Source: Kordiimonas aestuarii | GTDB lineage: Bacteria; Pseudomonadota; Alphaproteobacteria; Sphingomonadales; Kordiimonadaceae | Length of the DNA stretch: 64,000 nt | Reading direction: 5' to 3' | NCBI RefSeq assembly: GCF_025574465.1 | Contig: NZ_JAOBPP010000021.1 | Location: forward strand, 1,116,001-1,180,000 | Shown here: piece by piece, positions 61,314-64,000 of the stretch | How the letters are laid out: each line of letters begins with the position of its first letter | How positions within the stretch are numbered: position 1 is the stretch's first letter | Program-made: the position numbers and the translations under genes | The notes under the pieces: model-generated | What the model was told of the DNA's origin: nothing | Seen by the model: only the letters and a program-made list of their open reading frames with translations | The model's database searches: none

Positions 61314-64000
61314 ATGGCGCTAAAACTAAAAAGAACAATCTCAGCGGGGATTATGGGTTCGCTTGTGATGGGCGTATCCACCTTTGGCGTGGTTGCGGCG
61401 ACGGACTTCGCTGGCCTTAACACACTTGTACAATTTGACTTTCCCGAGCGCCCCCTCTCTGATGCCTTGCTCGAGTTTACCGACCTGACAGGTCTTGCCC
61501 TTGTTTTTGACAGCCGGGTGGTGGGCGGTAAGCTATCACCGCCGGTGACTGGCGAATATTCGGCTCAAGTTGCGCTGGACCTGCTGCTTCAGCGCTCCGG
61601 CCTCAGGGTTGTGGACGTTGGCGGCGATACGCTGGCGATAGTGCCGGCGAAAATGCGCAAGGCCGTGGTGGAAAAAGTCCGGGAAGAGGAGGCCGCTGAG
61701 GCGTCCATTGAGCCGGTGAGCGTCAGCGCCAGCACAGTTGTGGACGAACTGCTGATTGTCGGGACCCGCACCAGTAATCCGCCTTATTTCAAGTTTAAGC
61801 CCAGTATCGCGCTTGAAGGAACACGCATTCAATTTGGCGGCACCATCAACGTGTCTGACTATCTGTTCCAATTGCCCGCGATGTTGAGCGATGTGACATC
61901 GGCCAATACCACGCTTTTTGGCACACCCGCCGGGCTGAACCTGGCCGATCTGCGCGGTGTGGGCCCGGAACGCACGATGGTGCTGGTGAACGGTCGTCGC
62001 TTTATCCCGACCTACGGGGGTAATCAGGCGCTTTATGGTGTCGACTTGAATGCCATTCCGGCGGCGCTCGTGGAGCGCGTCGAAGTTGTGGGGGGTGGTG
62101 CTTCATCCTCTTTCGGCGGGGAGGCGGTCAGTGGCGTGGTAAATTTCAAGCTGCGCGATAATTTCGAGGGCTGGTCGGCAGCATTTCAAACAGGGCTGAC
62201 CGGGCGCGGTGACCGCGAGGAGGTCGTGGCGTCGCTTACCTATGGTACCAAATTTGCCGGTGGGCGCGGCAGCCTTGTCGCCAGCCTCACGCTCGACGAC
62301 CAGGCCGGGCTCAAGCTTGGTGACCGGGCCCTGACGGCGAATCCCAGCGGCTTTTCGCTTAACGGCAGGCAGGTGAGTCCGTCAACCCCCGGCGCTGTAT
62401 TCCGGCCAGGCTATGGTGGCAGCGCATTGGGCGGACGCGGCGCGTTCGGGTCTGTTATCTCTTCTGACGGCAGCGAAGTTGACCTCGATGGTGCCTATAT
62501 TTTTAGTGAGGAGGGAACATCTATTCAGCCGTTTGAAGGGCGGCTTGACCAGCTTTATAACTATGCAACGGACCAGACGCTGCTGACCCCGCTTGAACGG
62601 GTTTTTGCCACCGTGAACTGGAAATATGACTTTGCGTCCGGTGAGCGGCTCGTGTTTGAAAACAGCGTGGCGTCCACGGCGATTGCGTCCACGCTGGCGC
62701 CGATGCCGCTTTTCCATACCAGCGGACTGGTTCTGGGGCTCGACGAGACAATCATGGTGCCGCTGACCAACCCTTATGTGCCCGATGATGTGCGTGCGCT
62801 GCTTGCTGGGGTGCCGGATGCTGAAGGTATCGTGTTGCAGCGCCGGATCGTTGAACTGGGGCCGCGCCGGACCGAGATCGAGCGACGCACGTATCGTTCG
62901 ATGATCGGCCTTCAGGGCACTATGGGGGGCGAGTGGACCTACGACGCTTATTATCAGTACGGTCGCAGTCAGGTGCGCGAGGAACGGTCCGGCCTTCTTG
63001 ACCTGCTTAACTATCAGGCGGCGCTTGATCCTGCGCGTTGTGTGCAGGTGGTGGATTGCTCTGTCATCAACCCCTTCGGCAGCGAGGGATTCACCACCGA
63101 GGATATCGCCTTTTTGACAGCGCCCAACGCGGTGCGGCGGTTGCACGCTGACCAGCATATTGTCAGCCTTGCATTTGCGGGGCCCGCGGACATTCTGACC
63201 GAAGAAGCCACTCGGCTTTCCTTCGGGATGGAATACAGGTTTGAGACCTTGAAGGACACGCCCGACGAACGACTGAATAGTCGCCCTGTGTCGGGTTCGC
63301 TCAACTTTCCCGGTTCTTCAGGGTCATTTGGTGCGCTTGATGTCTATGCCGATATCACGCTGCCCCTTCTGAGCGATCTACCTGGTATTGACGAACTGAC
63401 CGCTACCGCTGGCGTGCGCGTGTCGGAAGTGTCGACGGTCGGTACGGTTGTTAACTGGCACGTGGGCGGAATCTTGTCGCCGGTCGGCGGGCTGAGTTTC
63501 CGGGCCTCCTACCAGGGTGGCCGCCGCGCCCCGAATATTGCGGAGTTATATTCGGCAGGCCCCAGCACCTATGGTTTTTATACCGACCCTTGCGTCTTTA
63601 CCGACACAACGCCTGATGTGGTGAAAGAAAACTGCTCTGCCGACGGCCTTCTGGGTACGGGCGGCAGCCTTCCTTATACGGCATCCCCGATCGAAAGCCT
63701 GATATTTGGTAACCCCAACCTGCATGAGGAGCGCTCGTCCAACTTCACATTGGGCGTGGTTTTCGACACCGAGGGCACTTACGACTATTTCCCAGGCCGG
63801 TTGCGTGTTGGAGTCGATGCCTACCGGATGGTGATTGACGATTATATCGTATCCGTGGACGCAAGCCGGATCCTTGCTGACTGTTATAACAGCGAAGATC
63901 TTAGCCACACCTTCTGCGGCCAGAGCGCGTCCACCCGCAAGCTGATGATCCAGCGTGATCGGAGCACCGGGCGGCTGATGTCGGTTGAAAGCACCTACAT
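61314..64000 (+). CDS. TonB-dependent receptor with STN domain (3' end missing)
   Basis: Outer-membrane receptor, open to the window end (over 895 residues). A signal peptide (about 1-28) is followed by a secretin/TonB N-terminal (STN) signalling domain (about 38-105: FDFPERPLSDALLEFTDLTG), a spacer, and the plug domain with LNLADLRGVGPERTMVLVNG and VERVEVVGGGASSSFGGEAV. The barrel then runs on. The STN part would contact FecR. The ligand is unknown. The start at 61314 has AAGG before it and no other start in frame nearby. Confidence 0.92.
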   Translation, partial: MALKLKRTISAGIMGSLVMGVSTFGVVAATDFAGLNTLVQFDFPERPLSDALLEFTDLTGLALVFDSRVVGGKLSPPVTGEYSAQVALDLLLQRSGLRVVDVGGDTLAIVPAKMRKAVVEKVREEEAAEASIEPVSVSASTVVDELLIVGTRTSNPPYFKFKPSIALEGTRIQFGGTINVSDYLFQLPAMLSDVTSANTTLFGTPAGLNLADLRGVGPERTMVLVNGRRFIPTYGGNQALYGVDLNAIPAALVERVEVVGGGASSSFGGEAVSGVVNFKLRDNFEGWSAAFQTGLTGRGDREEVVASLTYGTKFAGGRGSLVASLTLDDQAGLKLGDRALTANPSGFSLNGRQVSPSTPGAVFRPGYGGSALGGRGAFGSVISSDGSEVDLDGAYIFSEEGTSIQPFEGRLDQLYNYATDQTLLTPLERVFATVNWKYDFASGERLVFENSVASTAIASTLAPMPLFHTSGLVLGLDETIMVPLTNPYVPDDVRALLAGVPDAEGIVLQRRIVELGPRRTEIERRTYRSMIGLQGTMGGEWTYDAYYQYGRSQVREERSGLLDLLNYQAALDPARCVQVVDCSVINPFGSEGFTTEDIAFLTAPNAVRRLHADQHIVSLAFAGPADILTEEATRLSFGMEYRFETLKDTPDERLNSRPVSGSLNFPGSSGSFGALDVYADITLPLLSDLPGIDELTATAGVRVSEVSTVGTVVNWHVGGILSPVGGLSFRASYQGGRRAPNIAELYSAGPSTYGFYTDPCVFTDTTPDVVKENCSADGLLGTGGSLPYTASPIESLIFGNPNLHEERSSNFTLGVVFDTEGTYDYFPGRLRVGVDAYRMVIDDYIVSVDASRILADCYNSEDLSHTFCGQSASTRKLMIQRDRSTGRLMSVESTY

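Overview
The window reads as chromosomal DNA of a marine-type alphaproteobacterium. The clearest signs are the block rpmH-rnpA-yidD-yidC-engB in that order, two genes of the PAS_5 type that is common in this class, an ECF42/YCII pair, Bfr with Bfd, and FecR-type signalling to a TonB-dependent receptor. A member or relative of Kordiimonadales is a plausible guess, but that is inference. Coding density is high and G+C is well above 50%, except for an AT-rich stretch near 59.2 kb. There are no rRNA genes, insertion sequences, phage genes or CRISPR arrays. One tRNA gene (Arg, anticodon ACG) is present.

Layout. 0-5.2 kb: cysteine synthesis (cysE, cut by the window start, then cysK), an AI-2E exporter, an SDR and a ZIP-like membrane protein. 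5.4-7.1 kb: a degraded locus with a frameshifted serine hydrolase divergent from a shortened membrane-anchored winged-helix regulator. 7.1-12.1 kb: FemAB-like acyltransferase, tandem-FKBP lipoprotein, Hpt protein, ECF42 sigma factor with its YCII partner. 12.2-15.7 kb: the ribosome and membrane-insertion block with a clear promoter. 15.9-23.9 kb: histidine kinase, P1 peptidase, lipoprotein, tRNA-Arg, guanine deaminase, a GT4 glycosyltransferase with a flippase-like membrane protein, and a PAS_5 protein. 24.2-25.1 kb: convergent bfd and bfr with Fur-like sites in front of each. 25.4-36.3 kb: TrhO, GST, OsmC, phosphatase, two cytosolic peptidases, cupin, AlkA and a catalytically dead serine hydrolase homologue.

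36.3-48.3 kb: MipA, MATE, then a five-gene same-strand peptide-use locus (OPT transporter, small membrane protein, secreted RidA-like protein, exported amidohydrolase, exported M24 peptidase), followed by a PLD-family enzyme, a methyltransferase and a POT-family peptide transporter. 48.7-52.7 kb: PAS_5 protein, HD-GYP response regulator and cytosolic histidine kinase. 52.7-57.7 kb: an M49 dipeptidyl peptidase III homologue and a tricorn-like protease. 57.9-64 kb: cold-shock protein, MobA, then ECF sigma, FecR and an STN-domain TonB receptor cut by the window end.

The common thread is peptide use: two peptide transporters and at least eight peptidase genes lie in one 64 kb window. Most genes belong to known families and no wholly new system is evident. 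The more unusual items are an 11-bp-phased repeat before osmC, a 14-bp palindrome before the cupin gene, a PAS_5 gene that seems to lack a normal start codon, a secreted RidA paralogue without the catalytic arginine, and a serine hydrolase homologue that has lost all three catalytic motifs.
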